Shown: piece after piece, positions 14,898-19,834 of the stretch
Layout: each line of letters begins with the position of its first letter
Position numbering within the stretch: position 1 is the first letter of the stretch
DNA from: an uncultured Oxalobacteraceae bacterium
GTDB lineage: Bacteria; Pseudomonadota; Gammaproteobacteria; Burkholderiales; Burkholderiaceae
Direction: 5' to 3'
Length of the DNA: 19,834 bases
NCBI GenBank assembly: GCA_946479255.1
Contig: CAMLFK010000070.1
Coordinates: 1 to 19,834 of the forward strand
Position numbers and translations under genes: made by a program
Notes under the pieces: model-generated
What the model saw: the letters and a program-made list of their open reading frames with translations, nothing else
Databases searched by the model: none
Told to the model about the DNA's origin: nothing

Positions 14898-15686
14898 ATG
14901 ACTGCCCTGCGTTTCCTGTGGACGCTGGCACTGGCGCTGGCCCTCATGGCCGGCGCGCAGGCGCAACTGGTCCCGGTGCCGGCCCTGGCCAGCCGCGTGA
15001 CCGACCAGGCCGGCATGCTCAGTGCCGCCGAGCGCCAGCGGCTCGAAGCGCAACTGGCCGACTATGAAACCAAGACCGGCAGCCAGATCGCCGTGCTGCT
15101 GGTCAAGAGTACCGAGCCGGAAGCCATCGAGCAGTACAGCATCCGCGTGACGGATGCCTGGAAACTCGGGCGCAAGGGCATCGACGACGGCGTGCTGCTG
15201 ATGGTGGCCAAGGACAATCCCAGCGCGCTGCGGCGCCTGCGCATCGAAGCCGGGCGCGGCGTACAGGGCGTGCTGACCGACGCCAAGTCCAAACAGATAC
15301 TGCAGGACGTGATCGCCCCCTACTTCCGCCAGAACCAGTTTTACGCCGGCTTGTCCGCCGGGGTCACGGCCATCGCCAATCTGCTCAATGCCGAAAAGTT
15401 CCCGGCGCCGCCGCAGGTGCTGCAGCAGCCGTCGCAGGAGTCCGGCGGCGGCATTCCCCTGCCCCTGATTTTGCTGGGCATCTTCATCCTGTTCACCATT
15501 TTCCGCCCGCGCCGCCGTTCACGCCTGTCGCGTGGCGGCTGGGGCAGCGGTGCCACCGGCTTCATCCTCGGCAGCGCCTTGAGCGGCCTGGGCCGCGGAG
15601 GCGGTGGCGGCTTTGGTGGCGGCGGTGGCGGCTTCGGCGGTGGCGGCGGCAGCTTCGACGGCGGCGGCGCCTCGGGAGACTGGTGA
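14898..15686 (+). CDS. TPM-domain (YgcG-type) membrane protein with Gly-rich tail (262 aa)
   Basis: A signal peptide (1-22, AQA cut) is followed by a TPM phosphatase-fold domain (about 33-162) with VTDQAGMLSAAERQRLEAQLADYETKTGSQIAVLLVKS and RLRIEAGRGVQGVLTDAKSKQILQDVIAPYFRQ. One transmembrane segment follows (about 187-202, LPLILLGIFILFTIF). A basic stop-transfer and a Gly/Phe/Ser-rich tail (GGGGGFGGGG runs) end in SGDW. This is the standard LemA-linked architecture: the domain lies outside the inner membrane and the glycine tail inside. Biochemical role is unsettled. It starts 3 nt after lemA, and its stop codon shares one base with the next gene's start. Confidence 0.92.
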   Translation: MTALRFLWTLALALALMAGAQAQLVPVPALASRVTDQAGMLSAAERQRLEAQLADYETKTGSQIAVLLVKSTEPEAIEQYSIRVTDAWKLGRKGIDDGVLLMVAKDNPSALRRLRIEAGRGVQGVLTDAKSKQILQDVIAPYFRQNQFYAGLSAGVTAIANLLNAEKFPAPPQVLQQPSQESGGGIPLPLILLGIFILFTIFRPRRRSRLSRGGWGSGATGFILGSALSGLGRGGGGGFGGGGGGFGGGGGSFDGGGASGDW

Positions 15687-16246
15687 TGCCTCAGACTCCA
15701 TCGACTCCAACAACTTCGAATACGACAACTGTGACGTCTATTTTCATGCAGCGCGCGCGCCGCGCCTGGCGCCACTGGCGCAGCAGCGACGCCGAAGCGC
15801 GCCGCGCCTTTCCGCCCGACACACTGAGCGCCATCGCCCAGGCCATCACAGCGGGCGAAAAGACCCATCGGGGCGAGGTGCGCCTGATCGTCGAGAACGC
15901 CATGCCCTCGGATGCCATCTGGGACGACATCAGCAATCGCCAGCGCGCGCTGGGCCTGTTCGCCGAACACGGGGTCTGGGATACCGAAGACAATTGCGGC
16001 GTGCTGGTGTACATCAACCTGGCCGAACACAAGATCGACATCGTGGCCGACCGCGCCATCGCGCGCAAGATCGACAGCGCCACCTGGCAAAGCATTTGCA
16101 ACACCATGACCGAGGGCTACAAGCGGGGCGATTTCCATAGCAGCACGCTGGCCGCCATCGAGCATATCAACAGCCTGCTGCGGGAACACTTTCCGTCGGA
16201 CGGCGCGCGCGCCAACGAACTTCCCGATCATCCCATTGTCCTGTAA
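15686..16246 (+). CDS. second TPM-domain protein, cytoplasmic type (186 aa)
   Basis: The ATG at 15686 shares its A with the TGA of the previous gene, and GGGAG (15673-15677) lies 8 nt upstream, so translation is coupled. After a Ser/Thr-rich start, the TPM domain spans about 25-165, with DTLSAIAQAITAGEKTHRGEVRLIVENAMPS, VLVYINLAEHKIDIVADRAIARKI and WQSICNTMTEGYKRGDF. There is no signal peptide or Gly-rich tail, unlike its neighbour. LemA plus one long and one short TPM protein is a recurrent proteobacterial trio. A GTG one codon earlier is possible but overlaps the upstream Trp codon. Confidence 0.9.
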   Translation: MPQTPSTPTTSNTTTVTSIFMQRARRAWRHWRSSDAEARRAFPPDTLSAIAQAITAGEKTHRGEVRLIVENAMPSDAIWDDISNRQRALGLFAEHGVWDTEDNCGVLVYINLAEHKIDIVADRAIARKIDSATWQSICNTMTEGYKRGDFHSSTLAAIEHINSLLREHFPSDGARANELPDHPIVL

Positions 16247-16267
16247 ATATGAACCCCAACCGGTTGA

Positions 16268-16292
16268 GGGCAAGCGTGGAGTGCGCTTGCCC
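16268..16292. promoter_or_regulatory. perfect 9-7-9 inverted repeat between the TPM operon and the SDR gene
   Basis: GGGCAAGCG (16268-16276) and CGCTTGCCC (16284-16292) are exact inverted copies around TGGAGTG. The element lies 21 nt after the TPM gene's stop and 18 nt before the SDR start codon. It lacks a T-run, so it is not a clear intrinsic terminator. It could be an operator for the SDR-ohrR unit or a leader hairpin. It does not resemble the AT-rich box known for Xanthomonas OhrR. Confidence 0.45.
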
Positions 16293-16309
16293 CTGCCAGG
16301 AACGCCCGC

Positions 16310-17074
16310 ATGAAACTTGAGAACAAGATCGCCATTGTGACCGGCGCCACCCAGGGGATCGGGCTGGCCTGCGCCGAGCGCCTGATTGCCGAAGGCGCCC
16401 AGGTGATGTTGGCCGACATCCGGCCCGATGGCCAGGCCAGTGCCGCCGCGCTCGGACCGGCCGCGGCTTTTTTCGCCGCCGATGTTGGCCAGAAGGCCGA
16501 TGTCGACGCCATGATGGCCGCCACCCTGCAACGCTTCGGCCGGGTCGACATCCTCATTAATAACGCCGGCGTGACGCATGCCGCCGATTTTCTCGACCTT
16601 TCCGAGGACGATTTCGACCGGGTGCTGCGCACCAACCTGAAATCGATGTTTCTGTGCGGCCAGGCGGTCGCGCGCGAAATGGTCAAGCAGCAAAGCGGCT
16701 GCATCATCAATATGTCGAGTGTGAATTCGCAACTCGCCATCCCGAACCAGGTGCCCTACGTGGTGTCAAAAGGCGGCATCAACCAGCTCACGCGCGTTAT
16801 GGCGCTGAGCCTGGCGCCGCACGGCATCCGCGTCAACGGCATTGCGCCCGGCACCATCCTGACGGAGCTGGCACGCAACGCCGTGCTGGCCAGCCCCGCC
16901 GCGCGCCATACCATCCTGTCGCGCACGCCGATGGGGCGCTGCGGCGAACCGGCCGAAGTGGCCGCCGTCGCGGCCTTCCTCGCCAGCGCCGATGCCTCGT
17001 ACATGACAGGCGAAACGCTGTTCGTCGACGGCGGGCGCATGGCCCTCAACTACACCGTCCCGGTCAAGGAATGA
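16310..17074 (+). CDS. classical SDR oxidoreductase, FabG-like (254 aa)
   Basis: This is a NAD(P)-dependent short-chain dehydrogenase. It has the cofactor motif TGATQGIG (residues 11-18), the structural NNAG, catalytic S137 and the Y150-x3-K154 pair (PYVVSKGG). The C-terminal MTGETLFVDGGRMALNY is typical of the FabG / glucose-1-dehydrogenase branch. D36 after the second strand (MLADIRPD) suggests NAD rather than NADP preference. The substrate is unknown. Its TGA overlaps the ATG of the OhrR gene by four bases (ATGA), so the two are co-translated. This hints that the enzyme acts on a product of peroxide damage or is controlled by the regulator. Confidence 0.9.
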   Translation: MKLENKIAIVTGATQGIGLACAERLIAEGAQVMLADIRPDGQASAAALGPAAAFFAADVGQKADVDAMMAATLQRFGRVDILINNAGVTHAADFLDLSEDDFDRVLRTNLKSMFLCGQAVAREMVKQQSGCIINMSSVNSQLAIPNQVPYVVSKGGINQLTRVMALSLAPHGIRVNGIAPGTILTELARNAVLASPAARHTILSRTPMGRCGEPAEVAAVAAFLASADASYMTGETLFVDGGRMALNYTVPVKE

Positions 17075-17547
17075 GCATCAAACACAAGCAACGCCCCTGC
17101 ACGGCCAACCTCCTGGCACTGGATCACCAGTTCTGCTTTGCGCTGTATTCCGCATCGCACGCCATGACCAAGACCTACAAGCCGATGCTGGAACGGCTGG
17201 GGCTGACCTATCCGCAATACCTGGTGATGCTGGTACTGTGGGAACAGGACGCCATCCTGGTCAAGGAAATCGGCGCCCGCCTGTACCTCGATTCGGGCAC
17301 GCTCACGCCCCTGCTCAAACGGCTGGAGGCGGTCGGCCTCCTGACCCGGACGCGCGATGCCCACGACGAGCGGCAGGTGCGTATCCAATTGAGCCAGCAA
17401 GGGCGCGCCCTGCGCCGCCAGGCCGAAGACATTCCCGAACAGATGCTGTGCGCCAGCGGGAAGGATGAAACGACCCTGGCGCGCCTGCGCGGCGAACTGG
17501 AGGCGGTGCGCAATGATTTGTTCAAGGTGCAGGACAACAAAGTCTGA
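17071..17547 (+). CDS. ohrR: MarR-family organic-peroxide sensor OhrR, 2-Cys type (158 aa)
   Basis: This is a winged-helix dimeric repressor. Peroxide-sensing residues fall at the positions known for Xanthomonas campestris OhrR: reactive C22 (HQFCFALYSASHAM), Y36 and Y47 that hydrogen-bond it, and resolving C127 (EQMLCASG). The winged helix includes LTYPQYLVMLVLWEQ, VKEIGARLYLDSGTLTPLLKRLEAVGLL and RTRDAHDERQVRIQL. Oxidation should form a C22-C127 disulfide and release DNA. The usual partner, ohr peroxidase, is absent from the window; the gene is instead coupled to an SDR through an ATGA overlap, with AAGGA against the ATG. An intrinsic terminator follows after the candidate sRNA. Confidence 0.92.
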   Translation: MSIKHKQRPCTANLLALDHQFCFALYSASHAMTKTYKPMLERLGLTYPQYLVMLVLWEQDAILVKEIGARLYLDSGTLTPLLKRLEAVGLLTRTRDAHDERQVRIQLSQQGRALRRQAEDIPEQMLCASGKDETTLARLRGELEAVRNDLFKVQDNKV

Positions 17548-17609
17548 GCGTGTACGGGCAAACGGCAGAGATATCAACCACAGTGATGTCAGGTATCGAA
17601 ACTCTCAAT

Positions 17610-17638
17610 TAGACATATATGTGCCCAGCCCGCATAAT
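17610..17638 (+). promoter_or_regulatory. near-consensus sigma-70 promoter for a candidate sRNA
   Basis: TAGACA (17610-17615; 5 of 6) and CATAAT (17633-17638; 5 of 6) are separated by the optimal 17 bp. A 10-bp palindrome, ACATATATGT (17613-17622), overlaps the -35 and may be an operator. Transcription would begin near 17645. No start codon with a ribosome binding site follows before the terminator at 17680-17709. Confidence 0.6.
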
Positions 17639-17644
17639 TACACC

Positions 17645-17709
17645 TGTCTCCACTATTCTCCTCCAAAGAAAATAGTTTTAAGCCCGCTTTCATCAGCGGG
17701 CTTTTTTTT
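17645..17709 (+). ncRNA. candidate ~65-nt sRNA with an anti-Shine-Dalgarno loop
   Basis: A promoter (17610-17638) and an intrinsic terminator (17680-17709) delimit a short transcript. Its 5' part can fold as CTATT (17653-17657) paired with AATAG (17671-17675), placing CTCCTCC (17658-17664) in a 13-nt loop. The second stem is the terminator. A C/U-rich loop complementary to ribosome binding sites followed by a terminator hairpin is the design of trans-acting sRNAs such as the Neisseria sibling sRNAs and the CCUCCUCCC-loop sRNAs of alphaproteobacteria. No coding frame with a ribosome site exists here. Alternatively, this is simply the 3' UTR of ohrR. The start site is predicted, not measured. 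Confidence 0.5.
17680..17709 (+). terminator. intrinsic terminator (ohrR unit / candidate sRNA)
   Basis: AAGCCCGCT (17680-17688) pairs perfectly with AGCGGGCTT (17695-17703) around TTCATC. Eight T's (17702-17709) follow. This is a textbook rho-independent terminator on the plus strand, about 130 nt after the ohrR stop codon. Confidence 0.93.
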
Positions 17710-17814
17710 GTTCAAAATTCTTGACCGCGCTCACTGACAAAGAGTTTCGCGATTCATGACGCAATGTTTGAGCTATGTCATGTCGGGGTCACATACCCTC
17801 CTTATACTTAATCC

Positions 17815-17946
17815 CATCTGCTGTACACGCAACCGATATGTGTGACGGCAGGCAGGTGTGTCGACCCCATGGGCGGCACACCAATCGAATTGATCTCTTG
17901 GCCCGATCTTGGGTTTTGCCCGCCTCGACAGGCGGGCATTTTTTTT
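17815..17946 (+). ncRNA. possible second noncoding transcript ended by its own terminator
   Basis: A second plus-strand terminator (17917-17946) lies about 240 nt after the first with no gene between, so some transcript must start in this gap. TATACT (17803-17808) is a fair -10, but no convincing -35 lies 16-18 bp upstream, so the start is uncertain. Within the span, GGTGTG (17855-17860) and CACACC (17877-17882) pair around a CCCATGGG core, giving a further stem. No ribosome binding site with an ORF was found. It could also be a read-through backstop terminator. Confidence 0.25.
17917..17946 (+). terminator. second intrinsic terminator
   Basis: TGCCCGCCT (17917-17925) pairs perfectly with AGGCGGGCA (17930-17938) around a CGAC tetraloop. 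A T-tract follows (17939-17946). It is a strong plus-strand terminator upstream of the zinc-ribbon gene, with no protein gene immediately before it. Confidence 0.92.
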
Positions 17947-18093
17947 CTGCTTACCTATTGCCCTAGTAATTTGATCAGGTACAGTAAAAACCCGGTTTGG
18001 CCCCTTGAACCGCCGTGATCTTTTACTATGATGAAGTTCCCCCGACACTTTCGATAGATTATCGGCAAAGCCACGCTAACTGGAGTTATTCGA

Positions 18094-18411
18094 ATGAGTG
18101 AACATGTTCTCGAAACTGTGCCCACCGAACAACCGCACGCCAGCCCAAAACGGCGCCACACCCCGGCAGAAGCTCTGATCCTGAGCGAACTGCCTCCCGA
18201 GTCGGTCGTCGACCATCTTGACGACGACGTGCTTCCCAAGTCCTTGATCACCTTTGGGAACGTCCGGGAAACCTGCCCAAAATGCAATCACACTCACTTG
18301 AAGCTGGTTCTGCGGCAGCGCTGCGTTCGTACGGCACATCTGTTCTGCGCCGAATGCCATAGCTGCTTCGATGCCCACTACCCCAACGGCGCGTCAGCCC
18401 TGACCATCTGA
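18094..18411 (+). CDS. small zinc-ribbon-like hypothetical protein (105 aa)
   Basis: The N-terminal half (1-55) is Pro/Glu-rich and probably flexible. The C-terminal half carries CPKC (C61, C64) and CAEC (C85, C88), with extra C77 and C91. It has the two-knuckle spacing of a zinc ribbon (CPKCNHTHLKL, then HLFCAECHSCFDAHYP), which suggests a Zn-stabilised fold used in nucleic-acid or protein binding. ATG 18094 is supported by GGAG (18082-18085) 8 nt upstream. It has no signal peptide. It stands alone, after a terminator and before vanZ. Zinc binding is inferred from cysteine spacing; the function is unknown. Confidence 0.75.
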   Translation: MSEHVLETVPTEQPHASPKRRHTPAEALILSELPPESVVDHLDDDVLPKSLITFGNVRETCPKCNHTHLKLVLRQRCVRTAHLFCAECHSCFDAHYPNGASALTI

Positions 18412-18470
18412 CCTGCCGCGGCGCACGCCCACGCCGCCCTCCCCGTCGCCCGCGCCACGCACGGACGACC

Positions 18471-18496
18471 GCAAGCGGGAGCCGCAAGCGGGAGCC
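18471..18496. repeat. two perfect 13-bp tandem copies
   Basis: GCAAGCGGGAGCC occurs at 18471-18483 and again, directly adjoining, at 18484-18496. It lies in the intergenic stretch before the VanZ-like gene. It is either a slippage product or a pair of binding sites. Confidence 0.8.
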
Positions 18497-18546
18497 GCAT
18501 CCTCCCCGGTATGGTAATGTTGCGTTTTTCAATACGCTGCATTGCC

Positions 18547-18942
18547 ATGCCGACCTTGCTTTCGCTGTTAGTACTCGATCCCCAATGGCGCCGCTGGCGC
18601 TGGCGCGCGGCATGGCTGATCTATGCGGCGATCCTGGCGATAGGATCGGTGCCCGGCGCGCGGGCGGACCTCGGCATGGTGGCCTCCGGCGTCGTGCTCC
18701 ATTCGCTGGCCTACGGCACCATGGCCCTGCTGCTGTATGGCGGCACCACTGGCAGCGCCGGCATGCGGGCCGTCAAGGCCGTGGCCGCTGTCATGGCCAT
18801 GGGCGCCGGCGACGAATTAGTACAAAGCCTGCTCCCCTACCGCAACGGCAACATCGGCGACTGGCTGGTCGATGTCAGCGCCGCCCTGCTCGTCGCCGCT
18901 GTCCTTTGGGGCGCACTGCCTCGCACGGCGCTGCGGCGCTGA
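18547..18942 (+). CDS. VanZ-family membrane protein (131 aa)
   Basis: Several hydrophobic segments carry the VanZ pattern: WLIYAAILAIGSVPGARAD, HSLAYGTMALLLYGG, GAGDELVQSLLPYRNGNIGDWLVDVSAALLVAAVLWG. The conserved acidic DE-x2-Q and the R-x-G-x2-D motif are both present. Small VanZ-like inner-membrane proteins are common in proteobacteria, and their role outside teicoplanin resistance is unknown. ATG 18547 begins a normal basic N-terminus and is preferred. ATG 18511 would add 12 residues, and neither start has a good ribosome binding site. The last 126 nt overlap, tail to tail, a small minus-strand gene. Confidence 0.8.
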   Translation: MPTLLSLLVLDPQWRRWRWRAAWLIYAAILAIGSVPGARADLGMVASGVVLHSLAYGTMALLLYGGTTGSAGMRAVKAVAAVMAMGAGDELVQSLLPYRNGNIGDWLVDVSAALLVAAVLWGALPRTALRR

Positions 18943-19068
18943 GACGGTGCCGGGCACGGCCGGCGCGCCGCCGCTCTCTTGCAGGCAGCGCTGTTCGAGC
19001 TGATGGGCAGCGGTATTGATCGAGGTGACCAGCTCCTGGATCAGGCCGGCCAGAGCGCAAGCATGCAT
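18817..19068 (-). CDS. small hypothetical protein behind an FNR-type promoter (83 aa)
   Basis: The protein begins MHACALAGLIQELVTSINTAAHQLEQRC, an amphipathic helix with two early cysteines. A Gly/Pro/Ala-rich and then polar, acidic tail follows. AAGGAGG (19082 to 19076 on the minus strand) is a perfect ribosome binding site 7 nt before ATG 19068. The first 45 or so codons show the G/C third-base preference of this genome, supporting translation. The final 42 codons overlap the end of the VanZ gene in antisense, so the tail may be a later extension. Upstream elements (perfect FNR box, -10, palindrome) suggest oxygen-limited induction plus repression. No family was recognised. Confidence 0.6.
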   Translation of the reverse strand: MHACALAGLIQELVTSINTAAHQLEQRCLQESGGAPAVPGTVSAPQRRARQCAPKDSGDEQGGADIDQPVADVAVAVGEQALY

Positions 19069-19085
19069 GATCGCGCCTCCTTAGA

Positions 19086-19102
19086 AATTTCGTCACGAAA
19101 TT
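19086..19102. promoter_or_regulatory. perfect 17-bp palindrome over the start site, likely repressor operator
   Basis: AATTTCGT (19086-19093) and ACGAAATT (19095-19102) are exact inverted copies around a single C. The site overlaps the -10 and predicted start point of the minus-strand gene and ends 4 bp before its ribosome binding sequence. That position would block transcription when bound. The regulator is unknown; it does not match the LexA or Fur consensus. Confidence 0.55.
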
Positions 19103-19141
19103 ATTAAGCGGCCCGATCTGTCGTCGTTTGATCAATATCAA
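19100..19141 (-). promoter_or_regulatory. FNR-type box and -10 element, class II architecture
   Basis: TTGATCAATATCAA (19128-19141) is a perfect match to the FNR/ANR consensus TTGAT-N4-ATCAA, and the symmetry extends to 8-bp arms (19125-19144). On the minus strand, AATAAT (19105 to 19100; 5 of 6) follows exactly 22 bp after the box. That is the gap found when FNR is centred at -41.5. The predicted start is near 19093, giving a 25-nt leader with the AAGGAGG site for the 83-aa gene. Activation under low oxygen is predicted. Confidence 0.65.
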
Positions 19142-19333
19142 ACGCATCGATGGCTCTATGCACCGAGACTAATCCAGCTAGTTCCCCAACCTTTCCCTCT
19201 TTACCACGCCGTTTGAGATGTCTCACACATCGAATGGATCAGTCGGAACGTCTAGGTCTTTCACGTCTCTTACTCGACGTGGCACGCGGCATTGTCACGC
19301 ACACACTGAAAACACCAACTTAAGGAGTTGACC

Positions 19334-19834
19334 ATGAAGCGTAAAGAACAGAGCGTGCTCCTGGCAGGCTTGCTAGCCCTGAGCCTGGCGGGATGCGGCA
19401 CCATGGGCATGGGCGGCGACACCGCCAGCGCAACGCGCACCACCAATGGCGAATATGGCAGCACGCCCGATGTGAGCAGTGGCGCCACAGGCAGCACCGC
19501 TGGCAGTACCGCAGCCACCGGCACGGGAACCGGCACCGGGACGGGGACCGGTACAGGCACGGCAACCGGCTCCGACACCGGTACCGCCGCGGCCACGGAC
19601 GCAAGCGGCATGACCCAGGGCGGGATGATGGCAAGTACGCCAAACAGCACCGTCGCCAGCATTGAAGTCGTGCCTCGCCAGAGCGGAGCGGCCGGCACCG
19701 GCGCCGGTTCGGTGGGCGGCGCGGCCGTCGGTGGCACCCCCGGCAGCGGCGCCCCCGCCACGGCCCGGGGGGACCGGGGCCCCCGGCGGATGGACGCTGG
19801 GCACGCTCCTGCTGATCAACCTCCTCGTCTCCCA
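19334..19834 (+). CDS. partial lipoprotein with Thr-Gly repeats, runs off the window
   Basis: AAGGAG (19322-19327) precedes ATG 19334 by 6 nt. The N-terminus KRKEQSVLLAGLLALSLAGC is a lipoprotein signal with the acylated cysteine at C21. A low-complexity Gly/Thr/Ser/Ala region follows, including a Thr-Gly dipeptide run (about 62-79), then STVASIEVVPRQSGAAGTGAGSVGG. No stop codon occurs before the window end (167 codons). From about 19767 the frame switches to rare-looking codons, while the +1 frame becomes typical and hydrophobic (GWTLGTLLLINLLVS), so a frame error or true frameshift is likely. An envelope lipoprotein is predicted; no enzymatic domain is visible in the portion present. Confidence 0.75.
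   Translation, partial: MKRKEQSVLLAGLLALSLAGCGTMGMGGDTASATRTTNGEYGSTPDVSSGATGSTAGSTAATGTGTGTGTGTGTGTATGSDTGTAAATDASGMTQGGMMASTPNSTVASIEVVPRQSGAAGTGAGSVGGAAVGGTPGSGAPATARGDRGPRRMDAGHAPADQPPRLP
19517..19570 (+). repeat. degenerate 6-bp repeat encoding Thr-Gly dipeptides
   Basis: Nine consecutive ACN-GGN-type codon pairs (one with GCA in place of GGN) encode a Thr-Gly run inside the lipoprotein gene. Third bases vary, so the amino-acid repeat is older or kept by selection rather than by recent slippage alone. Confidence 0.85.

Noticed and set aside
15341..16732. 463-residue minus-strand open frame with poly-proline
   Set aside because: It is antisense to the TPM and SDR genes; the proline run is just the reverse of the glycine-rich tail.
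17773..18048. 91-residue minus-strand open frame in the gene-free region
   Set aside because: It lacks a ribosome site, reads across an intrinsic terminator and has basic, patternless composition.
19245..19269. ECF-type promoter GGAAC-N15-GTCTC before the lipoprotein gene
   Set aside because: The -35 half is good, but the spacing is one to two bases short and the -10 half is weak. Position alone does not support calling it.

Overview
The window is about 20 kb of GC-rich chromosomal DNA. It most resembles a betaproteobacterium of the Oxalobacteraceae (Massilia / Janthinobacterium / Duganella type). That assignment is inference from protein style and gene content: the AscD-like ferredoxin reductase, a class 2 PyrF, a 2-Cys OhrR, LemA with two TPM proteins, and several small lineage-type hypothetical proteins. 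No rRNA, tRNA, transposase, phage gene or CRISPR array was seen. Both edges fall in repetitive or low-complexity sequence: a 36-bp tandem repeat on the left, and a Thr-Gly-rich lipoprotein with an apparent frame break on the right. The window may therefore be a whole assembly contig. Layout, left to right. Positions 1-543 hold a tandem-repeat reading frame, a hairpin and a small proline-rich protein. Positions 563-2631 (minus strand) hold a small HTH regulator, two small hypothetical proteins and a YeeZ-like NAD(P)-binding protein. The last of these appears to be read from a leaderless promoter lying inside the divergent reductase gene. Positions 2644-5907 (plus) hold a ferredoxin-FAD-NAD reductase, an MFS exporter and a phytanoyl-CoA-dioxygenase-like Fe(II)/2OG enzyme. 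Positions 6059-6443 hold a five-codon leader peptide with a very strong ribosome binding site, then a ribosome hibernation factor (HPF/RaiA). Positions 6471-9861 hold a BtuF-like binding protein (minus), a cNMP-domain/GGDEF diguanylate cyclase and exonuclease I (SbcB). Positions 10206-13296 hold a secreted GH39 glycosidase, followed 16 nt later by a secreted cytochrome c / sorbosone-dehydrogenase fusion. This is a plausible periplasmic hydrolyse-and-oxidise pair. A convergent pyrF follows, then the lemA-TPM-TPM operon, then an SDR dehydrogenase translationally coupled (ATGA overlap) to a 2-Cys OhrR peroxide sensor. Positions 17548-18093 contain no protein gene but carry two intrinsic terminators about 240 nt apart. 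The first ends a candidate small RNA of about 65 nt with a near-consensus promoter and a CUCCUCC (anti-Shine-Dalgarno) hairpin loop. Nine nucleotides of that loop match the ribosome binding site of the leader peptide before hpf. The right end holds a zinc-ribbon small protein, a VanZ-family protein, a small minus-strand gene and an edge-truncated lipoprotein. The small minus-strand gene overlaps vanZ tail to tail. It lies behind a perfect FNR box at the exact class II distance from a -10 element, with a perfect 17-bp palindrome over the start site. The most promising undescribed elements are the anti-SD sRNA with its possible hpf-leader target and the FNR-type promoter driving the unknown 83-aa gene. 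All functional statements are read from sequence and family knowledge; no database search was run.
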